NCBI GenBank assembly: GCA_047974625.1
Contig: JBKECK010000034.1
Location: 62,001-126,000 of the forward strand
Source: CADEDH01 sp047974625
GTDB taxonomy: Bacteria; Actinomycetota; Acidimicrobiia; Acidimicrobiales; SZUA-35
DNA: 64,000 bases
Reading direction: 5' to 3'
Every line of letters starts with the position of its first letter. Position 1 is the first letter of the stretch. Shown here piece after piece: positions 37,699 to 47,297 of the stretch. A program made the position numbers and the translations under genes. The notes beneath the pieces were generated by a model. The model was not told the DNA's origin. It did not search any database and worked only from the letters and a program-made list of their open reading frames with translations.

Positions 37699-38612
37699 CC
37701 GGCGAGGAGGCCGAGCAGCAGCTGAAGGAGGAGAGGCGGCGCACTGTGGCCCGCCGCGAACTCTCCCGTGACGAGCGGTTCGCCGAGGTGTCGCCCGAGC
37801 TAGGTCAGCTCGACGAGGCCGCGTTCGACGACTATCTCGACGAGGACCCCGACGCTGCGTTGGAGCTCATGGCCCGCATGGCCCAGGCCACCGACGGGAA
37901 CCTGGCCCAGCTGGCCCGCCGGCTGGCCGGGCGGCTCGTACTCGATCTCGCCCGGACGGGCCGGGCCCGCTCCCCCGGTATCGGCCGGCTCACCTCGGCC
38001 CCCGCCGACCGGGCCGACGGTGACGTCGACCTCGACTCCAGCCTCGACGCCCTGGTGGCCGCCCGGGCCGAACGCCGCCCGGCCGACCTCGACCAGCTCA
38101 GGGTGTCGGCGTGGCGTCGGCCGAGTACCTCGATCTGCCTCCTGGTCGACCGCTCCGGTTCGATGGATGGGCAACGCCTGGCGTCGGCGGCGGTGGCTGC
38201 GGCCGTGTGCGCCTGGAGGGCGCCGGCCCGGTTCGCTGTGCTCGCCTTCGCCGACCGGGTGGTGGCGATCCGGGCGCTCGACGACCCGAAACCGGCCGAG
38301 CAGGTGGTGGCCGAGGTGCTGGCCCTGCGGGGCCACGGAACCACCGACGTCGGTCTCGCCCTCCGGGCCGCCGGGCGCCAGTTCGCCTCCGCACCACCCG
38401 GACGGCACCTCACGGTGCTGCTCTCCGACGCCGAGGTGACCGTGGGCGGGGATCCCGTGCCCGCCGCCCGCGCCCTGGCCGAGCTGGCCGTCATCGCCCC
38501 GGCCGACGACCCATCGCACGCCCGGCTCCTCACCCGGGCCGTCGGCGCCCGCATGGCCGAGGTCACCGGCCCGTTGTCGGTGCTCGACGCGCTCCGCCAG
38601 GTGGTCGGTTGA
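37695..38612 (+). CDS. VWA (CoxE/MoxR-partner) protein
   Basis: A von Willebrand A-domain protein of about 305 residues. An acidic helical N-terminus (TGEEAEQQLKEERRRTVARR) precedes a VWA domain with the MIDAS motif LLVDRSGSMDG, the Thr in GHGTTDVG, and the Asp in LLSDAEVT. It pairs with the MoxR ATPase. The start is uncertain. GTG 37569 would overlap moxR by 130 bases and give a junk-like leader. GTG 37746 cuts into a good helix. The codon CTG at 37695 overlaps the moxR TGA as CTGA, matching the NTGA junctions elsewhere here, and is used for the listed coordinates. Confidence 0.75.
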   Translation: MTGEEAEQQLKEERRRTVARRELSRDERFAEVSPELGQLDEAAFDDYLDEDPDAALELMARMAQATDGNLAQLARRLAGRLVLDLARTGRARSPGIGRLTSAPADRADGDVDLDSSLDALVAARAERRPADLDQLRVSAWRRPSTSICLLVDRSGSMDGQRLASAAVAAAVCAWRAPARFAVLAFADRVVAIRALDDPKPAEQVVAEVLALRGHGTTDVGLALRAAGRQFASAPPGRHLTVLLSDAEVTVGGDPVPAARALAELAVIAPADDPSHARLLTRAVGARMAEVTGPLSVLDALRQVVG

Positions 38613-38613
38613 G

Positions 38614-40206
38614 GTGACCGGCCGGGGACCCGCCTCCCCGCCGGCCGGGCCCACCGCGGCCCCCGCCCGGGCCCCCCTCCCCCCGGGCACCGTGCTCCGG
38701 CCCGATCCGAGCCTGCGGGTGCGCGACCAGGGCCGGCTCCTCGTCGGCGGCTCACCCCGGAGGATGATCCGCCTGAGCGCGGCCGGGGCCGGCCTCGTCC
38801 GCCGCTGGCTTGCCGGCGAACCGGTCACGGCGGGACCCGATCCGGCCCCGCCGGCGGTCACCGCGGCGGCGCGACGCCTGATCGACGCCGGCATGGTCCA
38901 CCCGGTCCCGGCCACCCCGGCCGGCACCGACCCCCAAACCGGAAGCCGGCCCGGGGCCGGTACCGGCGCCGACACCCCGGTCGAGGCGGCGCCGACACCG
39001 ACACCGACACCGACGGTGGTGATCCCGGTACGAGACGACGCCGCCGGGATGGCCGCCACCACGGCCGGCCTCGACGGCTTGGTCGTCGTGGTCGTCGACG
39101 ACGGCTCCCTGCCGCCGTTGCCCCGGCCCGACCCCTCCGATCCCAATGCCGGGATCCGGATCGTCCAACGGCCCCGGTCCGGGGGCCCCGGGCCAGCCCG
39201 CCAGACCGGCCTGGGCCTGGTATCGGCCGATCTGGTGGTCTTCGTGGACGCCGGGGTCCGGATCGACCGGGCGGCCGTGGCCCGTCTGGCCGCCTGGTTC
39301 GCCGACCCCGAGGTGGTCGCCGTCGCCCCCCGGGTGGTGAGCACCGCTCCGCCGGAGCGGGGGCCGGACGGGTGGGCCCGGGTGATCGCCCGGTTCGAAC
39401 GGGGCCACTCCCCGCTGGACATGGGAGACCAGCCCTCGCTGGTGGGACCGGGACGGATGGTGGCGTACGTCCCGACGGCGTGCCTGATGGCCCGCACCTC
39501 AGCGGTGCGGGACGTTGGCGGGTTCGACCCCGATCTCCGCTACGGGGAGGACGTCGACCTGGTCTGGCGCCTCGGGGAGCTGGGGTCGGTCCGCTACGAC
39601 CCGTCGATCGTGGTGGAGCACCCGCCCCGGACGTCGCTCCGCCAACTGGCCCGACAACGGTTCGGCTACGGCACCGCGGCCGCCCCCCTGGCCGGACGCC
39701 ATCCCGGACGTCTCGCTCCCGTCCGGCTCCCCGCCGACACCGCGGTCACCCTGGTCCTGATGGCGTCGGGACGGCTGATCCCGGTGGCCGCCGTCGTGAT
39801 GGCCGCCCGGGGCTGGTGGGTGCGTCGCCGGCTGGCCGGGGTCGCCGCCGACCCGGGAACCGAGGCGGCCCGCCTGGTGGTCGGCGGCACCCTCCGGGCG
39901 GCCCGGTCGGTGGCCGACGCGGCGGTGCGGGCGTGGTGGCCGATCACGGCCACCGCCCTCTTGGCCCGGCCCACCCGACCGATGGCCGTGGGCCTGGTGG
40001 CGGCGTCGTGGGGCCGGCGGCTCCTGACCGGGGCCGCAACGGCGGGCTCCGGTCGTCGACGTGGCGACCCCCGCACCCTGGTGGTGGCCGCGGTGGACGA
40101 CCTGGCCTACGGGGCCGGGGTGTGGGCGGGCGCGGCCCGGTACCGTTCGTTGCACGCGGTCCGTCCCGACCTCGCCATCACCTATCGGGACCGCTCGGGC
40201 CGGTGA
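38614..40206 (+). CDS. mftF: Mycofactocin glycosyltransferase
   Basis: A 530-residue protein with the MftF layout. An N-terminal PqqD-like part (LRPDPSLRVRDQGRLLVGGSPRRMIRLS, in pieces) precedes a GT2 glycosyltransferase domain (about 130-350) with VVIPVRDD, VVVVDDGS and the acceptor motif RYGEDVDLVWRLGE. The C-terminal 180 residues have several hydrophobic helices. MftF adds beta-1,4-linked glucose to the mycofactocin core. GTG 38614 starts one base after the VWA stop. It closes the run mftE-ADH-MoxR-VWA-mftF. Confidence 0.88.
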   Translation: MTGRGPASPPAGPTAAPARAPLPPGTVLRPDPSLRVRDQGRLLVGGSPRRMIRLSAAGAGLVRRWLAGEPVTAGPDPAPPAVTAAARRLIDAGMVHPVPATPAGTDPQTGSRPGAGTGADTPVEAAPTPTPTPTVVIPVRDDAAGMAATTAGLDGLVVVVVDDGSLPPLPRPDPSDPNAGIRIVQRPRSGGPGPARQTGLGLVSADLVVFVDAGVRIDRAAVARLAAWFADPEVVAVAPRVVSTAPPERGPDGWARVIARFERGHSPLDMGDQPSLVGPGRMVAYVPTACLMARTSAVRDVGGFDPDLRYGEDVDLVWRLGELGSVRYDPSIVVEHPPRTSLRQLARQRFGYGTAAAPLAGRHPGRLAPVRLPADTAVTLVLMASGRLIPVAAVVMAARGWWVRRRLAGVAADPGTEAARLVVGGTLRAARSVADAAVRAWWPITATALLARPTRPMAVGLVAASWGRRLLTGAATAGSGRRRGDPRTLVVAAVDDLAYGAGVWAGAARYRSLHAVRPDLAITYRDRSGR

Positions 40207-40215
40207 CGGCCCCGC

Positions 40216-43200
40216 CTACTGGGCGATGAACAGATCCAGCAGCTGACCGTTGTTGAGCACGGTGGCCCCCCGGCTCACGGCGGTCTGACCGAGGTCGGTG
40301 TCGTCGGTGACGATGGCGATCGGCCACTGTTCGGGGTAGGCGTCGATCAGCTCGTCGAGGGCGGCGGCCGGCTCGGTCGGCGGGGTGCTCAACCGGATCC
40401 GTACCGACTCCGAGGCGGGAAGCCCGTCCTCGTCACCGATGCGACCGTCGAACACGACGTCGGGCGCCACCCCGGTGCTGTCGGCCAGATCACCCAGGTA
40501 GGACACCAGGGCGTCCCGCTGCTGGGCCACCGGCAGGCTCGGCCAGCCGAGCTTGGCCACCGAATCCCCGTCGACGAGCAGCACCACGTCCGGCGACGAG
40601 ACCACGTGGCGGGCCAGTTCGACCTCGTCGTGGTGGAGGTCGGCGGGGATGTCAATCTGGCGTCGGGCCGGGCGGCCATCGGCCAGGCCGACGGCCGCGT
40701 CCAGGTCGCTGAACACGCTGGGGGGCGCGTTCCGGGCGGCCCGGCGGCTCGGCGTGTCATAGGGATCGTCGGCGGGTGTCTCAACCGGGGCGTCGGCGAA
40801 ACCCGGCTGCGGGATCGACGACGGGTCGAAGTCGGTGACGGTCTGTGAGATGAGATCCCCGATGGCGTCGAGGTCGAGATCGTTCGACTCGTCGGCGGCG
40901 TCGGACGCGGTGGCCAGGGCCTGCGACAGTTCGGAGGAGATGTCGTCGATCTCGGCGTCGCTGATGTCGTTCGCCTCATCGGGGGCGAGCCCGTTGGCCG
41001 ATCCGGCCGGCTCGGGATCGGCGGGGGCGTCGTCGCCCCGTGACCGACCGAGAGCACCGAAGTTCCACCGCTTGGAGGCCCGACCCGTGGCGGGATCGGC
41101 GCCGTCTTCCGACCGGCTTCCCCTCGAGTCGGCGGCCGGATCCGTCAGGCGGCCCGGCGCGAGCCCATCGCGGCCGGACTCGGGTGGCCTTTCGACCACC
41201 TCGGCCGGGGTCATCGCGGCCAGGGCCGCGGCCCCGGCGGCCAGTGGGCTTTCGCTCACCCCGTCGGTGTCCTGACCGCTGTCGGTGGTCTCGTCCTCGG
41301 TGGCCGACGAGGGTACCTCAGCGGCCGGATGATCGACGGTGTCGTCGGTGGCGGGGCTGGCCGGGACCCGATCCCCGACCCGGGCGTCACGCGGGAGGTC
41401 GCCGTCGGCGGTCCGGGCCGGGCGGAATCCGGACGGTTTCGTGACCTCCCGAGGGGTGCCACCGGAGGTATCCCGGCCACCGGGCCGACCGGTGTCGTCC
41501 CCGAGCGGCTTGTCGGTCACGAGGTTGTCGCCGACGGCCTTGCCGCGGATGACGGTGTCGCCCGCGGCACCGGCACCGTCGGTCTTCTCCTCGTCGGCCT
41601 CGGCGTCGGGCTCGGTGTCCACTTTCGGCCCGTCGGGCAGGGTGGCGGCGACCTCGGCGTCCATGGCCTCGGGGTCGACCAGATCGCCGTAGGGGTCGGC
41701 CCCGTTACTGTTGCCGGCCTCGGCCGTGCCGTTGGCCGTGGTCAGGGGGACCGGGCCGGTACTGGCGGTGTCCCCCTTGGATCCCTTGGCGGCCCCTCCC
41801 TTGGATCCCTTGGCGGTATCGCCCGCGGAGTCCTCGGCGATATCGCCCTCGGATCCCTTGGCGGCGTCGCCCTTGGTTTCCTCGGCGGTGTCGCCCGCGG
41901 ACTCCCTGGTGGTCTCGGGCGCGGTGGTGTCCAACAGGTCAGTGCCGAGATCCCGCCGGACCTGGTCGGCGGCGGACTTGTTGGCGGCGTCGAAGGCGGT
42001 CATGGCCTCGATGAGCCGGTCCTCGGCGGTGCGCAGGTCGCGTTCGAAGCGGTTGCGCTCGTTCTCCACCATGGCCAGACGGTGGGCCAGCTCGGACAGG
42101 GCGTGACCCTGGCTCTCCGCCGTCTCCACCCGGAGGCGATCGCTCTCCACCAGCTGGGCCTGGATGCCGGAGTTCTCTTCGGACAGCTGCGACACCTGCT
42201 GGAGGAGGCGGTCCCGTTCGGCCTCCAGTTCCGCGCTGCGGGCCGACAGGGTGGTGTGGGTGGCGGAAAGGTCGTCCCGTTCGGTGGTGGTGGAATCGAG
42301 CGACGATTTCACCTCGCTCAGCTCGGTGATGAGCTGGTCGCGGCGCAGGGCGAGCTCTCCGATCTGACTGTCACGTTCGGCGACGTCGTTCCGGGCCGTG
42401 TCGGCCCGGGTGGTGGTGGCGTCCAGTTCCTGGGTGAGCTGTTTGACCTTGGCGTCGAGGGTGGTCTGGGAATCCTCCAGGGTGGCGGACCGCACCCGGA
42501 GCTGGTCCCGCTCACCGCGGACGGACTTGAGCTCGGCCCGGTCACGGTCGCTCTGGGACCGGACGGCGGCGAGATCGCCGAGGGCTTCGGTGAGGGAACC
42601 GTGCAGTTCGTCGACCTGGCTGGACAGGTCGCTGCGCTGGTTGCGGACGGTGGCGAGCTCGGCCGCGATGTTCTCGGCGTCGCTCTTCACCGCGTTGATC
42701 TGGGTCCGGGTGGTCTCCAACATGGCCTCGGTGTCGGCCAGCCGCGACGCGAGGTCGATCTTCTCCTCGGTGAGGGCGTCAACGAGCGCCTGGGCCTCGG
42801 CCGCCTGGGCCTCCACCTCGGTCTTGCGCTGGCGGAGGTCGGAGACCTCGACCTCCAGGGTGGACACCTGGTCGGCCAGGGCCGTCTTCTCGGAACGGAG
42901 CTTGTCGCCCTCGGTTCGGGTGGCGGTGAAGGTGGCCTCCAACGCCTGGTAGCGGTGGGCGTGATCGTCGTTGGCCCGACCGGCCTCGGCCCGGAGCTCC
43001 TCCTGGGCCGACCGGGCCGCCTTGAGCTGGTTGGTCAGCTCGTCGCCGCGGACCTCGGCCTCTCCCCGGGCCTTCTCGGCCCGACTGAGGGCCTCCTGTA
43101 CCTCGACCAGACGGGCGTCGACCTCGGCGTGCTCCTGCTCGACCTCGATGCGCAGCTGGCGCGACCGACCGAGCTCCTTCTCGAGATCGAGCTGGCGGGT

Positions 43201-43932
43201 AAGGGCCTCGGAGTGCTGGCGGACGGCGTGGTCCCGCTCGCTCCGGGCCTGGTCGAGCTCGCTGTGGGCGGCGTCGAGCGCCGCCTGGACCTTGGCCAGG
43301 TCGGTGTCGGCCGGCCGGGCCGGGAACGACGAGGAGGTTGGCTGCGTGCCCTCCAGGTCGGTGGTGGGGGGACGCGCCGAGGAGGTGACCGACTTGCGCT
43401 CGTTGGACAGACGTTCCACCAGACCCCGCAGGCTCGAGAGCTCGTCCTCGATGGCGTCGGCCTCGTCCCGCCCCCGATCGGCGTCGGGCCGGCGGTCGGT
43501 GTCGGTCCAGAACCGGTCGCCGCTGCCGTTGGTGGACCCGTTGGCGGTACCGGTGAAGTCGGTGTTGCCGCTCCCGAAGGCGGGCACTGCTGTTACCACG
43601 TCACCATCGTTGCTGCGATGGTCGGACTGGCCGTTGCTACTGTTCACGATCTCCTCGAATTCCGCCGCCCAGCCGATCGGCCGGTGCAGCCAGAGATAAC
43701 CCGCCCGGCCGATGTCGGCCTCATCGGCCTCCTCGGCCACCCGCCGCCGGAACGACGGGTCCTCCTCGATGGCCTCCTGGGCCACGGTGAGGGCCCGACT
43801 CGGCAACTCGGACACGTAGAGGAACGAACGCATCGTCGCCGGCGGCTCGATCGAAGGCGTGGCCTCCAACCCGGAGCGCGCCACGGCGTAGGACAGCTCG
43901 CAGGCCGATCTCAGCAGCGTTTCTGATCCCAT
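40216..43932 (-). CDS. Giant coiled-coil protein with C-terminal NYN nuclease domain
   Basis: A 1238-residue protein. Residues 1-95 (LRSACELSYAVARSG, FLYVSELPSRALTVAQEAIEEDPSFRRRVAE) match the N-terminal domain of actinobacterial YacP/NYN proteins. A long coiled coil occupies about 155-185 and 210-650. Residues about 668-723 are short repeats (GDTAKGSKGG, AAKGSKGDTAS), then an acidic disordered stretch follows to about 1090. The last 140 residues are a NYN/PIN-type RNase domain (VVLLVDGDSVAKLGWP, DVVFDGR, IVTDDTDLG). Usual family members are about a third of this length. The likely role is RNA cleavage or ribosome-linked RNA decay; the coiled coil is unexplained. Confidence 0.8.
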   Translation of the reverse strand: MGSETLLRSACELSYAVARSGLEATPSIEPPATMRSFLYVSELPSRALTVAQEAIEEDPSFRRRVAEEADEADIGRAGYLWLHRPIGWAAEFEEIVNSSNGQSDHRSNDGDVVTAVPAFGSGNTDFTGTANGSTNGSGDRFWTDTDRRPDADRGRDEADAIEDELSSLRGLVERLSNERKSVTSSARPPTTDLEGTQPTSSSFPARPADTDLAKVQAALDAAHSELDQARSERDHAVRQHSEALTRQLDLEKELGRSRQLRIEVEQEHAEVDARLVEVQEALSRAEKARGEAEVRGDELTNQLKAARSAQEELRAEAGRANDDHAHRYQALEATFTATRTEGDKLRSEKTALADQVSTLEVEVSDLRQRKTEVEAQAAEAQALVDALTEEKIDLASRLADTEAMLETTRTQINAVKSDAENIAAELATVRNQRSDLSSQVDELHGSLTEALGDLAAVRSQSDRDRAELKSVRGERDQLRVRSATLEDSQTTLDAKVKQLTQELDATTTRADTARNDVAERDSQIGELALRRDQLITELSEVKSSLDSTTTERDDLSATHTTLSARSAELEAERDRLLQQVSQLSEENSGIQAQLVESDRLRVETAESQGHALSELAHRLAMVENERNRFERDLRTAEDRLIEAMTAFDAANKSAADQVRRDLGTDLLDTTAPETTRESAGDTAEETKGDAAKGSEGDIAEDSAGDTAKGSKGGAAKGSKGDTASTGPVPLTTANGTAEAGNSNGADPYGDLVDPEAMDAEVAATLPDGPKVDTEPDAEADEEKTDGAGAAGDTVIRGKAVGDNLVTDKPLGDDTGRPGGRDTSGGTPREVTKPSGFRPARTADGDLPRDARVGDRVPASPATDDTVDHPAAEVPSSATEDETTDSGQDTDGVSESPLAAGAAALAAMTPAEVVERPPESGRDGLAPGRLTDPAADSRGSRSEDGADPATGRASKRWNFGALGRSRGDDAPADPEPAGSANGLAPDEANDISDAEIDDISSELSQALATASDAADESNDLDLDAIGDLISQTVTDFDPSSIPQPGFADAPVETPADDPYDTPSRRAARNAPPSVFSDLDAAVGLADGRPARRQIDIPADLHHDEVELARHVVSSPDVVLLVDGDSVAKLGWPSLPVAQQRDALVSYLGDLADSTGVAPDVVFDGRIGDEDGLPASESVRIRLSTPPTEPAAALDELIDAYPEQWPIAIVTDDTDLGQTAVSRGATVLNNGQLLDLFIAQ

Positions 43933-44244
43933 TGCTCCGCAGCTCCTCGTGACCTGGGTGATCGGGCCGCCGTTGTCGGCCGTACCCGCCAGTACCTCTC
44001 CTGATCGACGGATCGAGGACGATTTTCAGTACAGAGCGTCGCCACAATCGTCGTCATCGCGGAGCTGCGTATCGGGATGCCAGACCGGAGGCTGGCACCG
44101 GCGTAGCCACCCAACCGTCCCCGCATCGCTCACGTGTCTCCGCCATGGGTGAATAGGCTATAGGCCCTCGTTCCGAACCCGAAAGGTGATCGCAACAATC
44201 GAGCGTTCCCCCACGTCGGAGCGGGTCCGGGGCTGGGGGAACGG
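43933..44244. other. 312-bp gap upstream of the NYN gene and downstream of trpD
   Basis: It must hold the promoter of the NYN gene (minus strand). A TATAGCCTATTC stretch on the minus strand near 44145-44165 and an AT-richer patch near 44010-44050 are candidates. A weak inverted repeat GGCTATAGCC-like lies at about 44157. I see no gene. Confidence 0.5.
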
Positions 44245-45369
44245 TCATGTCAGCGGGCTGGCGGCCACGAGATCATCGAGTTTCGCCGCGGCCCGGCCGT
44301 CGTCGATCGCCGCCGCCACCTCGGTCACGCCGGCGTGCAGATCCTCGACCACACCGGCCACCACCAGACCGGCCGCCGCGTTGATCACCACCACGTCGCG
44401 TCGGGGGCCCCGCTCGCTGCCGTCGAGGATGCGGCGGAAGATGGTGGCGTTGTCTGCCGCCGAGCCCCCGGCGAGGACGTCGAGCGAATCGGCGACCGAC
44501 AACCCGAGCTCGGACGGGTCCACCTCGAAACGGGAGATCCGGTCCGGGGTGACCTGGTAGACGATCGACGGGCCGGTGATGCCGATCTCGTCGATGCCGT
44601 CGGCCCCGGCCACCACCCAGGCCCGTTCCGAGCCGAGGTTCTGCAGCACGGCCGCCATCTTGGCCGCCTGCTGGTCGGCGGCCACCCCGACGACCTGACG
44701 GACGACCCGGCCCGGGTGGGCCAGGGGACCGAGCACATTGAACACCGTCGGGATGCCTAGCTCGGCCCGGACCGGCCCGGCGTGGCGCATCGCCGGGTGG
44801 AACACCCGGGCGTAGGCGAACCCGACCCCGATCTTGTCCACCTGCACCGCGAGCTCGGGCCCGGGGAGCTCGGCCCGGACCCCGAGGGCCTCCAGGAAGT
44901 CGAACGAACCCGAGGTGGACGAGGCCCGGCGGTTCCCGTGCTTGCAGACCACGGCCCCGGCCGACGCGGCCACGACCGACGACATGGTGGAGACGTTGAG
45001 GGCATGGGACCGGCGGTGGGCCGAACCACCGGTGCCGACGATGTCGATGGCGTCGGCCGGCAGGGACAGTGCCTCGGCCACGTCCAGCATGGCGACTACC
45101 AGGCCGGTCATCTCCTCGACGGCCTCGCCCTTGATGCGGAGCCCCACGATCAGACCGGCGATCTGGGCGTCGGTGGCGGCCCCGTCGAGAATCGCGGCCA
45201 TGGCTCCCGCCGCCGCCTCCCGGCTGAGGTCCCCACCCGTCGACACGGTGGCCAGCAGGTCCGGCCAGGAGACCTCGGGCCGATCGGCCGCTCCGTTGGG
45301 CGGAGCCGCGGCGTCGACGGCCGCGTCGGCCTGGATCGAGGGGTTCGGGATGGGAGGCTCCTGCGCCAT
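44245..45369 (-). CDS. trpD: Anthranilate phosphoribosyltransferase
   Basis: A 374-residue TrpD, which joins anthranilate to PRPP in tryptophan synthesis. The first 30 residues are a disordered extension. Family motifs are DIVGTGGSAHRRSHALNVST (PRPP and Mg binding, in parts), AVVCKHGNRRASSTSGSFDFLEALG (anthranilate site, in parts) and VFNVLGPLAHP. The ATG at 45369 has GGAG eight bases upstream, and TAGGGT (45416-45411) is a possible -10. Other trp genes are not adjacent. It is divergent from rnpB. Confidence 0.93.
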   Translation of the reverse strand: MAQEPPIPNPSIQADAAVDAAAPPNGAADRPEVSWPDLLATVSTGGDLSREAAAGAMAAILDGAATDAQIAGLIVGLRIKGEAVEEMTGLVVAMLDVAEALSLPADAIDIVGTGGSAHRRSHALNVSTMSSVVAASAGAVVCKHGNRRASSTSGSFDFLEALGVRAELPGPELAVQVDKIGVGFAYARVFHPAMRHAGPVRAELGIPTVFNVLGPLAHPGRVVRQVVGVAADQQAAKMAAVLQNLGSERAWVVAGADGIDEIGITGPSIVYQVTPDRISRFEVDPSELGLSVADSLDVLAGGSAADNATIFRRILDGSERGPRRDVVVINAAAGLVVAGVVEDLHAGVTEVAAAIDDGRAAAKLDDLVAASPLT

Positions 45370-45519
45370 TGGTGTCTCCAGGACGGGTGCGCCGAGTGTC
45401 GTCCCGGTTCACCCTAGGGCCGCTGGCGACCCCATGGCAGCGAAATCGGGCCCATGGGTGCCGGCGTTGCCCATTGTTCACACGCCGGTCACCGAGGTCG
45501 CCGGTGGGTCCCACCCGGG

Positions 45520-45525
45520 TACGCT
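45520..45525 (+). promoter_or_regulatory. -10 hexamer TACGCT of rnpB
   Basis: TACGCT is exactly seven bases before 45533, where the P1 stem of the RNase P RNA begins. The same spacing is used by leaderless mRNAs here, which supports both calls. Confidence 0.65.
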
Positions 45526-45532
45526 CGGCGTC

Positions 45533-45908
<376 letters not shown>

Positions 45909-45915
45909 ACCCCTC

Positions 45916-45938
45916 GAACCCCCGGACGGGGCCGGTTC
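45916..45938 (+). terminator. Possible rnpB terminator hairpin
   Basis: GAACC and GGTTC close a GC-rich hairpin starting eight bases after the rnpB 3' end. A further small hairpin CACCC-ATTC-GGGTG lies at 45952-45965. No T tract is present. Confidence 0.4.
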
Positions 45939-46062
45939 CGCCGGGTGGCATCACCCATTCGGGTGTGGCTGAACAGGCATCTACAGTCGGCGCCGGGGCC
46001 GCTGTAGGGCGACGGCTCTGGCGCTCCGGGATCCGCCGACCCGGGCGCATGGGGATGGGACC

Positions 46063-47262
46063 ATGACCACGGTCGATCAGCACACCGCTGTACATCATCA
46101 CGACGCTGTACACGAGGTACAGCGTCTGCTCAACGATCTGGGGCAGGTGTTGCAACGGCCCCCTGAGCAACGGGCCCATGCCGCGGCCCGGGTGCTGGCC
46201 GACCACAACCGGATCGACGCCTGGTACCTGACCTCGTACCAGCTGGAGGTGCAGGAGATCGCCCGGGCAGCCCTGGTGGCCCTGGCCACGGGCGAGCCGA
46301 TCCGACCCACCAGCATCCACCAGTGGGCGGTGTCGGTGGTCGAGTCCCACACTGCCGGCGCCCACGATCCGGCCCCCACCCCCGAACCGGACGATCCGCC
46401 GGTCGCCGCCGACCACACCGCGCCACGCCCGGCCGTGGCCCGCCGGCCAGCGCCCGAGCGACCCCGGCCGGCCCCGGCGCCCACCCCCCCACCGTCGTCG
46501 GCCGGTGAGACGCCCGCCTACGGGTTCCTGCGGGCGACGACGAGCCCGTCGGCCCCCACGCCGATCCCTCCGGACCGGTGGGCTCCACCGAACGACCGGA
46601 ACCCGAAACCGTCCCGGGTGTTCGCTGAGGTCGGGGTGACGACCCCGGCGGACCGGGCCAACGCCGCCCCGTCACCGGACCGGTCGGACCACTCCCCCAC
46701 CACCGGTGGCCCGACCGTCACGCCAGTACACGACCCGCCCACACCGGTGCAGCCCGAGACACCCGTCGAGCGTGGGAGCGGACCCGACGACGATCACGAC
46801 AACCACCGGATCCCGCGGCCGGTCGTACGGTCCAGCCAGTTGAGCCCACAGCTCATGGCCGGATCCACCCGGTCCCGGCCCGGCCGGATCCTGGAGCCGG
46901 AGGTCATCGGGCACCGGCCGGCACCGCGGCGGAGCCAGTCCCACCTGTGGACCGTGCTCGGTGGCCTTCTGGCCGTGGTAGCCGGAGCGACCGCGGTGGC
47001 GGTCGTGGACAGCACCCTGAACCGGGCCGGCGATCCGCCCGTGACCATCGATGCCGATCCGGCCGGGGCGACGACGACGCCGGGCTCATCCGGAGCAGCG
47101 CCCGATGCCGGGGGTTGCGACCCGAACTACGCCCCGTGCGTCCCAGTGGTCGCCGACGTGAGCTGCCTGGGCGGTGGCGGGGTCGTCGTCGAGGGTCCGA
47201 TCACCGTGATCGGTACCGATATCCACGGACTCGATCCCGACGGTGACGGCACGGCCTGCTGA
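46063..47262 (+). CDS. Paralogue 1: helical domain, membrane helix, Cys/Asp-rich outer tail
   Basis: A 399-residue member of a family with three copies in this window. Residues about 13-90 form a helical domain (EVQRLLNDLGQVLQ, YQLEVQEIARAALVALATGEPIRP). A Pro/Thr-rich linker of about 200 residues is followed by one membrane helix (LWTVLGGLLAVVAGATAVAVV) and a short linker. The tail is CDPNYAPCVPVVADVSC ... GPITVIGTDIHGLDPDGDGTAC, with four Cys and the DPDGDG calcium-loop pattern of Excalibur-type domains. With no signal peptide, the helical domain should be inside the cell and the tail outside. Function unknown. Confidence 0.72.
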   Translation: MTTVDQHTAVHHHDAVHEVQRLLNDLGQVLQRPPEQRAHAAARVLADHNRIDAWYLTSYQLEVQEIARAALVALATGEPIRPTSIHQWAVSVVESHTAGAHDPAPTPEPDDPPVAADHTAPRPAVARRPAPERPRPAPAPTPPPSSAGETPAYGFLRATTSPSAPTPIPPDRWAPPNDRNPKPSRVFAEVGVTTPADRANAAPSPDRSDHSPTTGGPTVTPVHDPPTPVQPETPVERGSGPDDDHDNHRIPRPVVRSSQLSPQLMAGSTRSRPGRILEPEVIGHRPAPRRSQSHLWTVLGGLLAVVAGATAVAVVDSTLNRAGDPPVTIDADPAGATTTPGSSGAAPDAGGCDPNYAPCVPVVADVSCLGGGGVVVEGPITVIGTDIHGLDPDGDGTAC

Positions 47263-47284
47263 CCACACCGGTTCGCCACCCCGG

Positions 47285-47290
47285 TAGCTT
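47285..47290 (+). promoter_or_regulatory. -10 hexamer TAGCTT of the HAD gene, leaderless type
   Basis: TAGCTT is seven bases before the GTG start at 47298. Confidence 0.55.
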
Positions 47291-47297
47291 CGCTGGT

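Noticed and set aside
46049..46066. Five-codon frame MGMGP overlapping the start of paralogue 1
   Set aside because: It could be a leader peptide with an ATGA overlap, but five codons in GC-rich sequence are easily due to chance and no supporting feature was seen.
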